NCBI GenBank assembly: GCA_029207755.1
Contig: JARCOQ010000025.1
Coordinates: 4,270,820 to 4,334,819, forward strand
From: Chamaea fasciata
Lineage: Eukaryota > Chordata > Aves > Passeriformes > Sylviidae
Length of the DNA: 64,000 bases
Direction: 5' to 3'
Made by a program: the position numbers and the translations under genes. Below are positions 24,486-35,828 of the stretch, one piece after another. Position 1 is the stretch's first letter. Every line of letters begins with the position of its first letter. A model generated the notes under the pieces. It was not told where the DNA came from, did not search any database, and saw nothing but the letters and a program-made list of their open reading frames with translations.

Positions 24486-27400
24486 AGCGGTGCCTGGCTG
24501 ATCTGTCTGGGCTCGCTGCAGTCACACAGCTGAGAAGTTGTTTGCTTCAGCCTGACAATAACCCTGGCCAAGTTTGTTGTCTTTGGCTTCAGGGATCTGC
24601 TTTGGGAGGGCACACTGAAAGGGAACTTCAAGAACTCTTCACTTCCTAGAACGAGAGGCTTGGGCTTCCATCATTGTCCAGTAAACAGTCCCAGTTTAGA
24701 ACAGCAGTTTCCCATTAGATACTGCTTTTCCTGTGCTCCCAATCATCTAAATTTATGGATATGATTCCAAAACCTCTTTTTTGCTCTTCTTGTCTATTCT
24801 GATTTATAGTCTTGAGAAGTTAATGGAGGACAAGGGACTTTTCACAAAATTTTGAATTCTGGTCACCTTCACTTCTTCATTTTAGCTCATTACAGCTGTT
24901 CTGATTCAGAATATTTTTAACAAAGCCTCCAGTTTTACTGTTTGCTAAACAACATTTGTGGCTAAAAATTTCTTTTAATTGTTGTCAGTGACGTAAAAGC
25001 CTTTAAAAATTTGTGCAAAATCTGTCTGCTTGGGTTTTTACTACCTTAATAGGAAAATGTTTTCCATGACTTTCTGAAAAGTATTATGGACATTGTGTGA
25101 GAAAACAAAATAAAGACTTGGGGTTTACATTTATAGGTTTGGTAGAGTGGACATTGTCCAGCAAATTGGGCACACTCTTTTGTTATCTCCCTGTTGAGCA
25201 GCTCCTTCCTATGTCCATCATGTTCCACCCCACTTAAAATGTCAACTCATGGTGTCTAAAGGCTTGGAGTGCACATGTTTTTAGAAATTTGGGTTCCAGT
25301 CTCTGTAAAGAGCCTAGAACCAAAGCAATCCTTTGCAGCTGGTGGCATGAACACTTTTCCTTTCCCTTTTCTTCCTGTGCATCATCAATCCAAAAAGAAA
25401 ACAAACAGAGCTTGAATGTAATTGCCACAGATCAAACTGAATTCTGGAATGAGTGTTCAGTTCAGCTCCTAAATCAGACAAGTCCTGTTCTAATTAGAAC
25501 CTGTAATAAAAGGCTCGTTATTTATTGCTTAATAGACCTGTCACCAGGGAATTGGGATTGTGCACACTCCTTCCTTCCTGCCACAGCTTAACTTGTTCTC
25601 AGACTTGGACTCTGTGCAGTAGAACTGGAACGTAACCAAATCCAATGATTCAAGAGGAAAAAGGGAAACGGAACAAAATCCCCAGAGGACATATCTGAGC
25701 AGTAACAACAGCAGATGTGTTTTGCACAGAGGTGCCACGAGCATCTGTGTGTTCACCCGAGGCTGGAGGTGTTACCTGGGCTGAGGTTCCTGCAGAGCTT
25801 TGCAGCCAGGTGAGTCACTCCTGCTGCCATCACAGCTCAGATCACAGCCCTGAGGGCAAGATCTTGCTAAATGCCTGACAAGGCCCACTGAGTGTGCTGG
25901 ATTATGGAAATAGAGGCGATAAAAAAAGAGGCAATCCGTGAGTCAGTGTGCTCAGTACAGGCTTGCCTTTTCCAGGCAGAAGGAGCCTTCACACAGGCAC
26001 TGGAGCCGAACACCACTTTGCAGAGAGGGGCTGCTGGGGTTTGTGCAGGAACTGCTGGCAATATTCTATTTAAAAGCCATGTGTGCCTAAGCAATGCTTC
26101 AAAAGAAAAAGCTATTTGCATTTAAAGCAGAAATCCATTTCACTGACTTAGACATTTCACTGACTTAGACATTTCACTGACTTAGACATGAGAAGTTTTG
26201 GGTTGTTTTTATTTTTCATTTTCTTTAAAATTTGTTTTATTTTTCTTTGGTGTAAAGCAAGAAAATGTTTTCCTCCAGAACAGTTTGTCAGAAACACAAC
26301 AGAATAACCTCCCACCCCATCCCAGCTGCTTTAATTGTCAGAGTGTATTGTCCCCATCATTCAGACAGCAAAGGTGCACAGCAAAACCTGGCAGCTTCAT
26401 TGCTCCTCTTCATTTCTCGGAGAGCTTAGGGAAACCCTCCAAAAGCTATGAATTTCTGATTCCCTCGGGAACTGTTTGGTGTTTGAAATCTGGAAGGACA
26501 AGAAGGAAAACTCAAAGAGCACTGAGGAAGTGCTGACTAGGTTGTTGAAGTAAAGACAATTATTGCAGCACGGTCACTGTGAGGATAAGGACTAAATATT
26601 TTATCTGGTAATTTGAGGCCAGTGGCTGGGTTCTGCTGTAAAATTGGGCATACAGGAAAGAGCTGATCATCTGATCCTCTTTAGCACCAACCAAACCAAA
26701 GAACATCCATTTTTCTAACAAGACATTGGTCCCGTCAGGGTTCCCTTCTGCTGTCTAAAACCAATGGATGCTGTCTCCTGGCCAGATTAGAAATTGCATA
26801 ATTCTATCTTGTATTTTCTTAGTTTCAGCCTTGTGCCAGGTGTTCTGCTGGAGTGTTTTCTCTATGTATTAAACTGCTGTTCAGTGGTAATTCCATATTT
26901 TGTTCTGCTTTGGGCTCCATTCAGAGTTCCTTAGGTTTTGCTGATTTGCACTTCTCAAAGTAGCTTGGTTGAAGGGTGATCCTGAAGTGTCAATGTACAA
27001 CCCTTGATGGTTTTACTGACCAAGGGATTCAGGATTGAATGTCAGGCCCAATGATTTATATCAGGCTGGAGATGCCACCTCAGAACAATTTGGAAACACA
27101 GAGACACTGACTTCTCCAGAGCAGACGATTCCTCAGGTGAACAGGCTGAGAAAAGTGAAAACACACGGAGACTGATTCCAAACCCTGCAAGGAAATTCCC
27201 CGAGTGGTTGTAATTGCTCTCCTGAGGTGCTGCTTACTAAGGAAGAGCTGGCAAGGGTGTGGCTGCTCTTTAATCTTGAACAAGGGATTAGAGAGTGGAG
27301 CAGCAGTGTCATGCAAGGGGTGAAAGCACGACTGTTACGTAAACTCTGTCAGTGTCAGTGTTTCCTGTCTGTATTGCAGCTCAAGTGAAAATAATCACCC

Positions 27401-28670
27401 AGGCCCGACGAAGTGCAGCCTGGTTGCAGGTGTAGGCATTGCAATGGACTTTCTGCCATTCCCGGCTCTTGGCATCGCCTCAGCAGCAGGAATGACTGAG
27501 TAACCTTGTGGGGTTTCAGATGGGCTCTTGCCAATCTCCCACACCCCCCTCAAAAAAAGCCCCACCAAACTAATAACAGCAGTGATGAGAGGATGAGTCC
27601 CATGCTGGGTGATGGAAACTAATTATTATCCATCTCTCTAGACATTGATCTGTTTTCCTCCAGGCAAAATTTAACCTTCACTCCTTAGTCAGACTGGCTG
27701 AGCCAGGAGTGAAATTGTGGGTGTCAGGCTTGTGGCATTTGGCTAAAGGTGAAACCAAATTGATCTGATCTGCTTTTTCAATATAAGGATCTTGCTTTTC
27801 TGTCCTCAGAGTCTAAAGAGAATTTCAGATTCTTGAATTAGTGACTATCCAAGTCTTCCAATAAAACTGCTTCTCAGCAGTCCCTCTAGTTGGTCTCATT
27901 TTAGATGAAGTAGCTTTATTTTTTCTTAGCCATAAATGTTTTCAATCCTTTCATTTCGAAGTAGGGCTTTGAGGAGAAATGAAGAAGCTCTATCTTTTTA
28001 GGGAAGCAGTTGGTTATCATGCTTATATATATAATTAAAACTGGTAGACTTCTAAAACAGTAGGAAGAGAATTCAGCACACAGTGAGTAGCACTTGTTCC
28101 AACAGCAGTGGAAAAGCTGAGGGCACCAGAGGAACTCTTGGGAAATGCAGAGAGCTGTAAGTGAGCAGTTAATGTTGAACAAAGTTGGTCTGTAGAGATC
28201 CTTGCTCACAGGTTTTTCAGTTATTGTCACCTTACACAAAATGCTGAGCAGCGCAGCTCCATTCTCCATGCTGAGCTCCAGTCTTGATTCATCCTACAGA
28301 TTCTAATGCAGCTGATACAAGTGAAAGTAACTTACCTGAGTATGGACTGTCCTGTCAGCCCCTGGATCCTGCAGAAACAAAGCAGATGAGGCTGATTTGG
28401 GTGCCTTTGGCAGTGTCTCAGCAGCGTGAGTTGAGCTGCAATGTCCCCTGGCCCTTCCATCCCTCACCCCTTCTCTTGCAGTTGTGGGCTAGATTTGATC
28501 ACCTGAGATCTCACTCAGAACCCAACATGATCTTGCTGAGTAGTTAAATCCTGCGGTTGTTTTCTTCTTTCCCTAAAGTGGCATCAACAAACAGATTTCC
28601 CCATCTGCTCTGCTGTGTGGCCTCTTGGTGTGACCTGTAATTAGGGATGGCAGCTCCGAAGACTGCTTTA
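24486..28670. other. Intergenic, no gene recognised
   Basis: About 4.2 kb of AT-rich single-copy-looking sequence. The only distinctive item is an 18-bp triplication at 26138-26189. Confidence 0.35.
26138..26189. repeat. 18-bp tandem triplication
   Basis: CATTTCACTGACTTAGA is repeated three times with an 18-bp period and no visible differences, so it is recent or conserved by replication slippage. Confidence 0.93.
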
Positions 28671-28671
28671 A

Positions 28672-28985
28672 TTATCATGGAATCCCAGAATGGTTTGGGC
28701 TGGAAGGAACCTTTAGGATCATTTTCTTCCAACACCTGCCATGGGCAGGGACACCTTCCCCTATCCCAGGTTGCTCCAAGTTCATCCAACGTGGCCTTGG
28801 ACACTTCCAGGGATCCAGGGGCAGCCAAAGCTGCTCTGGACACCCTGTGCCAGGGCCTCCCCACCCTCACAGGGAAGAATTTCTTCCCAATATCCCACCT
28901 AAATCTTCCCTCCTTCTGTTTAAAGCCATCCCCCCACTATCACCAAGTGTCCCTGTCAGAAGTCTCTCTCCAGCTTTCCTGAAGA
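28672..28985 (-). mobile_element. CR1 LINE 3' fragment
   Basis: ATCATGGAATCCCAGAATGG, CACCTGCCATGGGCAGGGAC, GGACACTTCCAGGGATCCAG and CCTCCCCACCCTCACAGGGA on the plus strand mark an antisense copy. Confidence 0.9.
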
Positions 28986-29600
28986 AGAAAGGCATCACTT
29001 TCAGGGCTTTTGAAGAAGTGCCAGGTCTTACACATGCTTGCAATTACCAAAGGCATTCAGAAGACACTTTCAATTGCAATTCTCTTATGTCAATGGTAAA
29101 ATAGTCTCGGTCTCCATAAACCTGGGATTCCTGAATGAGCAGCTGCTCCATTCTACTCTAGTCTCATTGTGTCAGGTCTGGAAAACAGTTCTATAGCAAT
29201 TTGTTACCGTGGCTTTAGGGCCACTGGGGAGCACAGGTGGAAGTCTGCTCCAATTCCATGCTTTCCTCTGCCCACAGTGTGTCACTGATGTCTCTGCATC
29301 CCTCCTGTGATGGTGACAGGGAGGTGGCTGCCCCTGCTCCTGTGTTCTGCTGCTGTCAGGGCACCTGATACTTCTGTTTGCACTCGAAGCACCCTGAGCT
29401 TTCCTTGCCTCCCCCTGCTCCGGAACAAGTTGTTATCTGGAGGATCAGGACAGCCAGGAGCCTGCCTCCTCCTCAGCCTTTCAGATAAGTGATGATTCAT
29501 GAAAATATTGCAAATATTGTTGTTCTGGAGAGAGCCATACTTATCACTGGGACATTGCTGCCCCACACCATAAAAACTTATCAGAGGGGGGTGAAAACTG
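28986..29600. other. Intergenic, no gene recognised
   Basis: No exon or repeat was recognised between the CR1 copy and the LTR. Confidence 0.35.
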
Positions 29601-30234
29601 TGTCTTTGGTTGTAATACAAGATACAACCAAAAGTATGCATTCTATTACCAGCTGTTAAAATCAGTTGGGGCAATGTTCTCTATCTCTTCCACTACCCAT
29701 CCTCCCTCCAGGGGATATCTGCTGTTAATGGGCCATCGAGGCTCACTGCACAGCTGATACGATTACATCATTCCATTGGGAGATGCTCCACCCAGGGGGA
29801 GGAGCCCATCATTCCTACCTGGATAAAACCTGAGATATGAAATACCAGTACAGCCTGTTTGCACTGGATTCCCAGAGGGAGACCTGACCCATATCAGCAC
29901 CACTGGACCTTCAGAGGAAAACTACACCCTTCTACAGGATCATTGCTCCAACAGAACCCCATCTGTCAGTCCAGGAGGACTGCAGTCATGATTTAACTGG
30001 ACACCCAGACCAACAGGGCATCAGGTTGTATTCTGATTGTCAGTGCTCTTTTTGTATGACTGCTTTTTTTTGTTGTTTGTTTAATTTTCCTAGTAAAGAA
30101 CTGTTATTCCTATTCCTATACCTTTGCCTGAGAGCCTGTTAATTTCGAAATTTTAATTTGAAGGGAAGGGGTTTACATTCTCCATTCCAAGGGAGGCTCC
30201 TGCCTTCCTTAGCAGACACCTGTCTTTCCAAACC
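29601..30234 (+). mobile_element. Solo LTR (ERV-like), copy 1 of a pair flanking the NGF coding exon
   Basis: Starts TGTCTTTGGTTGTAATACAA and ends near CCTGTCTTTCCAAACC. Features include CTCCAGGGGATATCTGCTG, a GGATAAAACCTGAGATATG promoter-like stretch and a CTAGTAAAGAACTGTTATTCC-like 3' region. It matches 32949-33674 along its length in the same orientation but clearly diverged. No gag, pol or env was seen beside it. Target-site duplications are not clear. Confidence 0.8.
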
Positions 30235-31414
30235 AAAACAAACTGGCAGAGCAGTGACGTTCAGGAGTGGTGTCTGTACCCTCCACATCACACAGACTGG
30301 CACTGTCCCACCAGGAAGCACCTCCTTCCTGCCCTGGGTTAATTCCACTGGCACTGTTTTACCCCAGCACGTTTTCTCTGGAGATTTGCTGCCCTGCTGT
30401 GCTGCTTACGTGGAGGAAGCAAAGGTCAGCTCTGCTTTTTGCATTAAAGCAAGAACCGTGCAGGAGGGGAGGTGAGGGTGGCTGTGCCCTCTAGGATTTG
30501 GAAGGGACCATGCTGGAAAGCCTTGGTGGTATTTGTTTTGAAACAGTTTCTGCAATGGAGAACAGCTGCTCTTCCAAAGGAAACAACGAGAGGATCTGCA
30601 GCTTTTGGATAGTGCAGTGAAACGCCCAGCACAGGCCTGGGGCTCCGCCGGGTATTTTTGGAGGTCGATGTCCCCAGCACGCAGAAATCTCGAGCACAAG
30701 GTTATTTTGGGTCCTTGCTAAAACACAGCCTCGGTGATTTTTTTAATATTTATTTTTGGATTTTATTCTGTCTTGCATGAATAGACTTGTTCCTATGGCA
30801 GGTCCTCATTATGAGAACACTGGCTTGAGAAAATTATCAAATTTGGATTATAAGGCACTTGAACTTTTAAAATTTACGTAAGTATATTGACATCTGAAAT
30901 CCCTTCACTGTAATATAGCTCTGAAGTAATGAGCTGTAAAATACCATTTTAACACAGAAATACACACTTTGAGATTCTACTCTTGTGCAGACAAATGTTC
31001 CAAAATAATACAGTATGGATTATTTTTGCAATAAAAATACTTTGGCAATTTTAAAATATGCACTAAAGGTCTTACTTAGAAATTAATCTGACAGGAATGA
31101 AGAACTAGTGTTTCTACCAGGACCTCACTAAGATGATTGATTATATACAATTAATACCTTTATGGATAATTAGTAACGCTGGAAGCAAGTTTTGTTTCGA
31201 TCTCTTGTATTTGGACAAAAAAAATTCAATTGAAAACAAACCTACCATAGACCAGCAGGGAAGTTTTCTTGTAGAAGAGAGCAATATGTGTGAAAGCTAT
31301 GTGGAAAACATTTTCTTTCTGCTAAAAGCTTGTTCATTAGCCCAGAGTTGTAGGGGTGAATGAGACTAAAACGAACACTTTTCAAAGAGCTCTGCCAGTA
31401 AATAACTTACAAAA
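30235..31414. other. NGF downstream flank
   Basis: AT-rich sequence between the LTR and the NGF poly(A) site, with no gene recognised. The GC-richer part (30240-30700) has short open frames without domains. Confidence 0.35.
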
Positions 31415-31548
31415 CACCAAAGGTTTCCAAAAGAGTTTAATAAATAATGAGGTTCTTTCTGTACTGTATAAACTATAAATATACCATGCAGTCCTTTATA
31501 ACTTAAAATAATTTACAGGCTGAGGTAGGGGGGTCGGAGGGCGCGGGC
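31415..31548 (-). other. NGF: NGF 3' UTR
   Basis: This AT-rich stretch directly follows the NGF stop codon on the minus strand. It contains runs such as CTGTAAATTATTTTAAG and GGACTGCATGGTATATTTAT, which resemble my memory of the mammalian NGF 3' UTR. It ends a short distance past an ATTAAA hexamer. The exact cleavage point is inferred, about 20 nt after the hexamer. An AU-rich nonamer lies close to the end. Confidence 0.75.
31436..31441 (-). terminator. NGF: NGF polyadenylation hexamer ATTAAA overlapping an AU-rich nonamer
   Basis: The minus strand reads TTATTTATTAAAC. ATTAAA is the commonest variant poly(A) signal. It overlaps TTATTTATT (31439-31447), which fits the AU-rich nonamer UUAUUUA(U/A)(U/A). 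No AATAAA is seen between the stop codon and this point on the minus strand. Both motifs are seen directly; use of the hexamer as the poly(A) signal is inferred. Confidence 0.6.
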
Positions 31549-32250
31549 TCAGGGCCTGGCCGCCTTCCTGCTGAGCACGCAGACGCAGGCGGTGTCGATG
31601 CGGATGAACCTCCAGGCTGCCTGCTTGCCCTCCATGGTCAGGGCCTTGACGAAGGTGTGGGTGGTGGTGCAGTACGAGTTCCAGTGCTTGGCGTCGATGC
31701 CGCGGCACCCGCCCGACACCGGCTTGGGGTCCCTGCACTTGGTCTCGAAAAAGTACTGCTTGAAGACGTTGTTGTTGATGTTGACCTCGCCCAGCACCGT
31801 CACCTCCTTTCCCTTGATGTCGGTGGCCGTGGTTTTGTCCCCGACCCACATGCTGACGCTGTCGCACACCGAGAACTCCCCGCGGTGCAGCACGGGGTGC
31901 GTGCTCCTCCTGCTCCTGGCAGTCCTGTTGAGAGCCCCCGCGCCGCTGAGAAACCCCAAATTCCGGCCCTGCCCGGCCACTGGCGGGGGCTGCGTGCTGA
32001 ACAGCACCCGGGGAGACCGGAAACGCCGCTTCCGAAAAATTTTGGGGTCCACGGTGATGTTTACAGCTTCTCTCCTGCCGAGGCTCCACGTGGCGTGGCC
32101 GTGGGATGTGTGCGGAGCCGCCTGGGCAATGTGGGTACTGAGCAGGGAGTGTTCCGCAGGGTACTCCAGTGGAGCATTGTCCTCTGACTTGGGAGCTGCC
32201 TGTGTGCCGATCAAAACAGCTACAGCCAGAGTGTAGAACAGCATGGGCAT
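31549..32250 (-). CDS. NGF: Nerve growth factor (beta-NGF) prepro-protein, complete, 233 aa
   Basis: NGF is a secreted neurotrophin that binds TrkA (NTRK1) and p75NTR to support sympathetic and sensory neurons. The reading frame shows a signal peptide (about residues 1-18, [18 protein letters not shown]), a pro-domain with sequons at N64 (NIT) and N108 (NRT), a basic RKRR at 73-76, and a furin-type RSRR at 112-115. The mature chain is residues 116-233 and starts [11 protein letters not shown]. Its six cystine-knot cysteines are at 129, 172, 182, 194, 222 and 224, with the spacing of mammalian NGF. Hallmark stretches include [34 protein letters not shown] and [18 protein letters not shown]. 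The whole protein is in one exon, as expected for NGF. I chose the start at 32250 because it lies 11 nt inside a canonical acceptor (TTGCAG|GTCACC at 32262/32261). The frame stays open to an ATG at 32319, but that extension lies inside a tandem repeat (see findings). The coding region is much richer in GC than its flanks. Confidence 0.98.
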   Translation of the reverse strand: MPMLFYTLAVAVLIGTQAAPKSEDNAPLEYPAEHSLLSTHIAQAAPHTSHGHATWSLGRREAVNITVDPKIFRKRRFRSPRVLFSTQPPPVAGQGRNLGFLSGAGALNRTARSRRSTHPVLHRGEFSVCDSVSMWVGDKTTATDIKGKEVTVLGEVNINNNVFKQYFFETKCRDPKPVSGGCRGIDAKHWNSYCTTTHTFVKALTMEGKQAAWRFIRIDTACVCVLSRKAARP

Positions 32251-32495
32251 TACGTGGTGACCTGCAACGAGAGAGAAAGGCTCTGTTACTGCAGTCAGAG
32301 TGTAGAACACCATGGGCATTACGTGATGACCTAGAACGGGGGAGAGAGGCTCTGTTATTGCAGAGTGTAGAACAGCACGGGCATTACATTATCACCTAGA
32401 ACAAGAAAGGCACTGTTACTGCTGTCAGAGTGTAGAACAGCATGGGCATTACGTTATCACCCAGAATGATAGAGAAAAGCGCTGTTACTGCGAGC
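32227..32495 (-). repeat. Four tandem copies of the NGF acceptor and start-codon segment (65-69 bp unit)
   Basis: On the plus strand the unit begins CAGAGTGTAGAACA at 32227, 32296, 32361 and 32426, giving periods of 69, 65 and 65. On the minus strand each unit reads: pyrimidine tract, acceptor, a 9-11 nt leader, ATGCCC, then eight codons beginning MP and ending LFYTL or VFYTL. The ATGs are at 32250, 32319, 32384 and 32449. Acceptor AGs are intact in copies 1-3 (TTGCAG, TTCTAG, TTCTAG; exon starts would be 32261, 32330 and 32395). Copy 4 reads TTCTGG, so its AG is lost. Copy 1 continues into the NGF coding sequence and is the ancestral boundary. Copies differ at several positions, so the array is not brand new. 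Confidence 0.93.
32262..32264 (-). promoter_or_regulatory. NGF: 3' splice acceptor of the NGF coding exon (copy 1)
   Basis: The minus strand reads CCTTTCTCTCTCGTTGCAG followed by GTCACCACGTA and the ATG. The 11-nt leader resembles the leader I recall from mammalian NGF, which supports this as the ancestral boundary. Competing AGs lie 69 and 134 nt further upstream in the tandem array. Confidence 0.8.
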
Positions 32496-32948
32496 CAGGT
32501 GGGCACAATCTGCTGCTGTTCTGGCCATAAATTTATCAGATACCCAGGATCGTACGGATTTCATCTGGTATTCATGTGAGTGCCAGATGTTGTTCTTCCG
32601 GAAGAGCTCATTCAGACAGCATCAGTGTTCTTAATAAAGCGAGAACATTAGAAAATAATAGCTAGATTATTATTAATTCCTCTGGTATTTGTTGTTAGAG
32701 CACTGTTTATGAAGCACTTGTTTGGTGTTATTAATGTGGAGACCATATGGCGACAGCATGTTCCCAGGAGTCAGATCTCCAGTGAGTTTTGCAGCAACCT
32801 TTTTGGCCAGGGCCTGTGTCTTGGCTGCAGAGGAGTGAAAGTAGAAGCAGTCCCTTGGCTAAAACAGCTGTGGATTCCCTAAATTTGTCTGCAGAGGTGT
32901 CCTTGGAGCTATGGTGGGGCCACCAAGCCAGCACCTCGTGCCATGATC

Positions 32949-33674
32949 TGTCTTAGGTTGCAATGCAAGTTGTAACCAGAAGTATGTATTCTATCCCTGT
33001 TACCTATCAGTATCTATTCTATCAGCTGTTAAAACCAAGTGGGGCAGTGTTCTCTATCTCTTCCACCACCCATCCTCCCTCCAGGGGATATCTGCTGTTA
33101 ATGGGCCATCGAGGCTCACTGCACAGCTGATACAATTCCATCATCCCATTGGGAGATGCTCCACCCAGTGGGAGGGGCCAAGCATTCCTACCCGGATAAA
33201 ACCTGAGATATGAAATACCAGGACAGCCTGTTTGCACTGGATTCCCAGATGAAGACCTGACCCATCTCACCACCACTGGACCTTCAGAGGAAAACTCCAC
33301 CCTTCTACAGGCTCTTTGCTTCAACAGAACCACGTGTCCCTGGAGGAGAACTGCAGCCATGATTTAATTGGACTGCTGCCAACATCCTGACCAGCATGGT
33401 GTCAGGTTGTATTATGACTCTGTCAGTGGGGATTTTGTTTGTTTGTTTGTTTTTTGGTTTTTGTGGGTTTGTTTTTTGGGGTTTGGTTTGGGGTGTTTTT
33501 TTGTACTGCTGCATTTTTATTTTCATAGTAAAGAAACTGTTATTCCTATTCTCATATCTTTGCTTGAAAGCCCCTTAATTTCAAAATTATAGTAATTCTA
33601 GAGGGAGGGGGTTTACATTCTCCATTGCAAGGGAGGCTCCTGCCTTCCTTATCAGACACCTGTCATTCCAAACA
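32949..33674 (+). mobile_element. Solo LTR (ERV-like), copy 2, in the NGF intron
   Basis: Starts TGTCTTAGGTTGCAATGCAA and ends CTGTCATTCCAAACA. It aligns with the copy at 29601-30234 (shared CCAGGGGATATCTGCTGTTA, TAATGGGCCATCGAGGCTCA, ATAAAACCTGAGATATGAAA) but has gained a T/G-rich stretch at 33430-33505 and extra bases near its start. No internal retroviral genes. It lies about 450 bp upstream of the NGF tandem acceptor array. Confidence 0.82.
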
Positions 33675-35734
33675 AAGACGTTATCACACCCTCAACAGCC
33701 ACACACCTGCCACGTGGCCAGACCCCAGTGCTGGCTGGCTCAGCAGCCTCCAGTGGCTGCCAGCTCTCCCACCTGCCCTTTCAGCACACACCACATCACT
33801 GAGTTAGGGCAGATAAAGCCCAGACTCCTTCCTTGGAGAGCTCAGGTATCTGTGTCACAAGGACAGATGGGATTTTTCCACATTCAAGGGCAAATACGGG
33901 AGTACTGTGGGTGCCAAGCTACCTCTGCATTGGCATCCTAGATACAGCACAGCTAAAGCCATTGAGGCCAAAGCACTGGGAGTCCTGGACAGGGAAACAC
34001 CTGGAGTTTTTTTCAGAATGCCATGAGCAAGAACTCCCTAAAAGTGCCTGCAGAGCAGATGCAGTGCCAGTGCTGGTCCTCCTTCAACCCAGAGGACAGG
34101 CACATCTGTTTGGGTGTGGAAAAGTGCAAGCCAAATGTCTAAACCTTTGCTAAGACCCATGTCATGCTGGAAGAGCAGCAGCAGCAATACCTCGTTGGAC
34201 AACTACCATGTGCTGACTAATTCAGCCACATGTTGGGAATGAGAGACATTCAGAAAGGCTCTGGAATTGCAGTGAAGGGCAGACATTGTATTTCCTCCGT
34301 AAAGACTTAATAAGCAGAGACAGGGTATAAACAGAAAAGCCCGGGTGAGGCTCCTCCCCGTCTCTTTGCCTTGTTTTCCTGACATGTCTCAGCTGGCCCC
34401 GAGCTCTGCCGTGGCTGGCCAGCAGGCAGGGAGCCCCAAAGCCACTGGACAAACAGGGTTTTGTACCAGAGGAATCGGGCTCTGCAGTTCCACTGTGATT
34501 TTCCAGAATGTCCTAATGTTTTTTCTGGGTGTGGGTCAATTATGGTTGCAGTTCCCCCTCTCTGTGGAGCTTTCTCAGATTAGAATCCCAAACAGCATTG
34601 AAGGATTTGACCAGGGTGCTCTGCCAGAGCATAATCCTCTGGAAAATGCAGAGGTGTCCCACAGGACCTGGTGTGTCTTATCTCAGACAGGAGCTGAAAT
34701 GACATAAACACGGGGTTTGTGCAGGGCTGAGCAAATATTTAGGAAACCAGGAGCCAAGTGAAGGTAGCGTCTGAGGAGGGTGGAGAAGCAGAGCCTGCCT
34801 GGAGGCGAGGAAGGCAGAGAAAGGCCAATAGCTGTGTGAGCACTTGTCTGTGCAACTGCTGGGCTGGAGGCACTGGGGACAAAATGATGACGAGGGGAGT
34901 CAAATGTTTATCACAGAGCAAATCCTTACTGTCCCAAAGCCACTTGAGTTTGCTTAAAGCCAGGCTGAGGGTTGCTGCTTTCCCACGTGCTGCTCGTGCT
35001 GGAGCACTCGTCATCCTCTGTATAAGGAAACAGAGCTGGGTGTAGCTCGGAGCTTGGCTGGGCACCCTCCAGAGAGTAACCCCTTGTTCTACCACCAAAT
35101 TAAAGTCAGATGGTTCATTGCATCCCTCCAGAGTCAGCTTTCCCGACAGAAATGTTAATGGGAAAGGTTTGCAGAATAAAATCCAGGCACAATTTTGCCA
35201 TGCCAATAGCAGCCTCAGTGTATTGTGTTTATGCATAAACCCCTTTTTTATTATTTCCTTCTATAGGAAAGAGATGGTGCAATGTCAGCAAAGAGCTGGT
35301 TCTGGTTTTGTGCTGTACCACATTTGCTGCTCTAAAATGCAGCTACATTTACCTCCCTTCTCTTGAGTTGCCTGTGCTGAGATTTTTGCTTTAATGCCAT
35401 TAACACAAAAGCAGAAAGACCTTGCCTGCTTGCCTTTTTTCTTTAATTGCCTTGTATTTCCTCTCCTTGTGCTAAATTATTATGTGGAGTGTGGCCCAAA
35501 CACAAACAGAACACATCTGGGATACAAGGTAACTTTTCTGGATTCAAAATGGAATATTTTTATCAGTTAGTGAGTTAGTGGAGAATAGAAAGTGACACAT
35601 TAGAAAAGTGAACTTGGCTTGATGACAACACAGGCAAGAGAAGTTAACATCAAAGAACAGATTACCCTTGGGCTGTGAGGGTTGTGAACTCTTTTGCTGG
35701 CACATAGTGGTATTTTACGGGCTATTTTGGGGAG

Positions 35735-35828
35735 TTTGGGGTGTCCCTGCCCATGACAGGGTGTTGGAACAGGATGAGCTCTAAGATCCCTTCCAACCCA
35801 AACCATTTGGGGATTCTACGATTCTGTC
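35735..35828 (+). mobile_element. CR1 LINE extreme 3' end
   Basis: GTGTCCCTGCCCATGACAGG, CCCTTCCAACCCAAACCATT and the tail GGGATTCTACGATTCTG. Only about 95 bp remain. Confidence 0.85.

Noticed and set aside
24131..24631. 166-codon minus-strand frame with HPQTIPKP repeats
   Set aside because: Product of the 12-bp minisatellite.
31592..32236. 214- and 176-codon plus-strand open frames opposite NGF
   Set aside because: These are antisense shadows of a GC-rich coding exon. No independent signature was recognised.
32251..32319. Extending the NGF CDS to the upstream in-frame ATG as the main start
   Set aside because: The extension crosses the canonical acceptor at 32262 and is part of a tandem duplicate. 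The 32250 start matches the conserved leader and signal peptide. The longer form is kept only as a possible isoform.
29601..33674. A single provirus or transposon that captured NGF between two LTRs
   Set aside because: NGF is in its expected syntenic place with its own acceptor and 3' UTR, the LTRs are diverged, and no retroviral genes are present. Two independent solo-LTR insertions are simpler.
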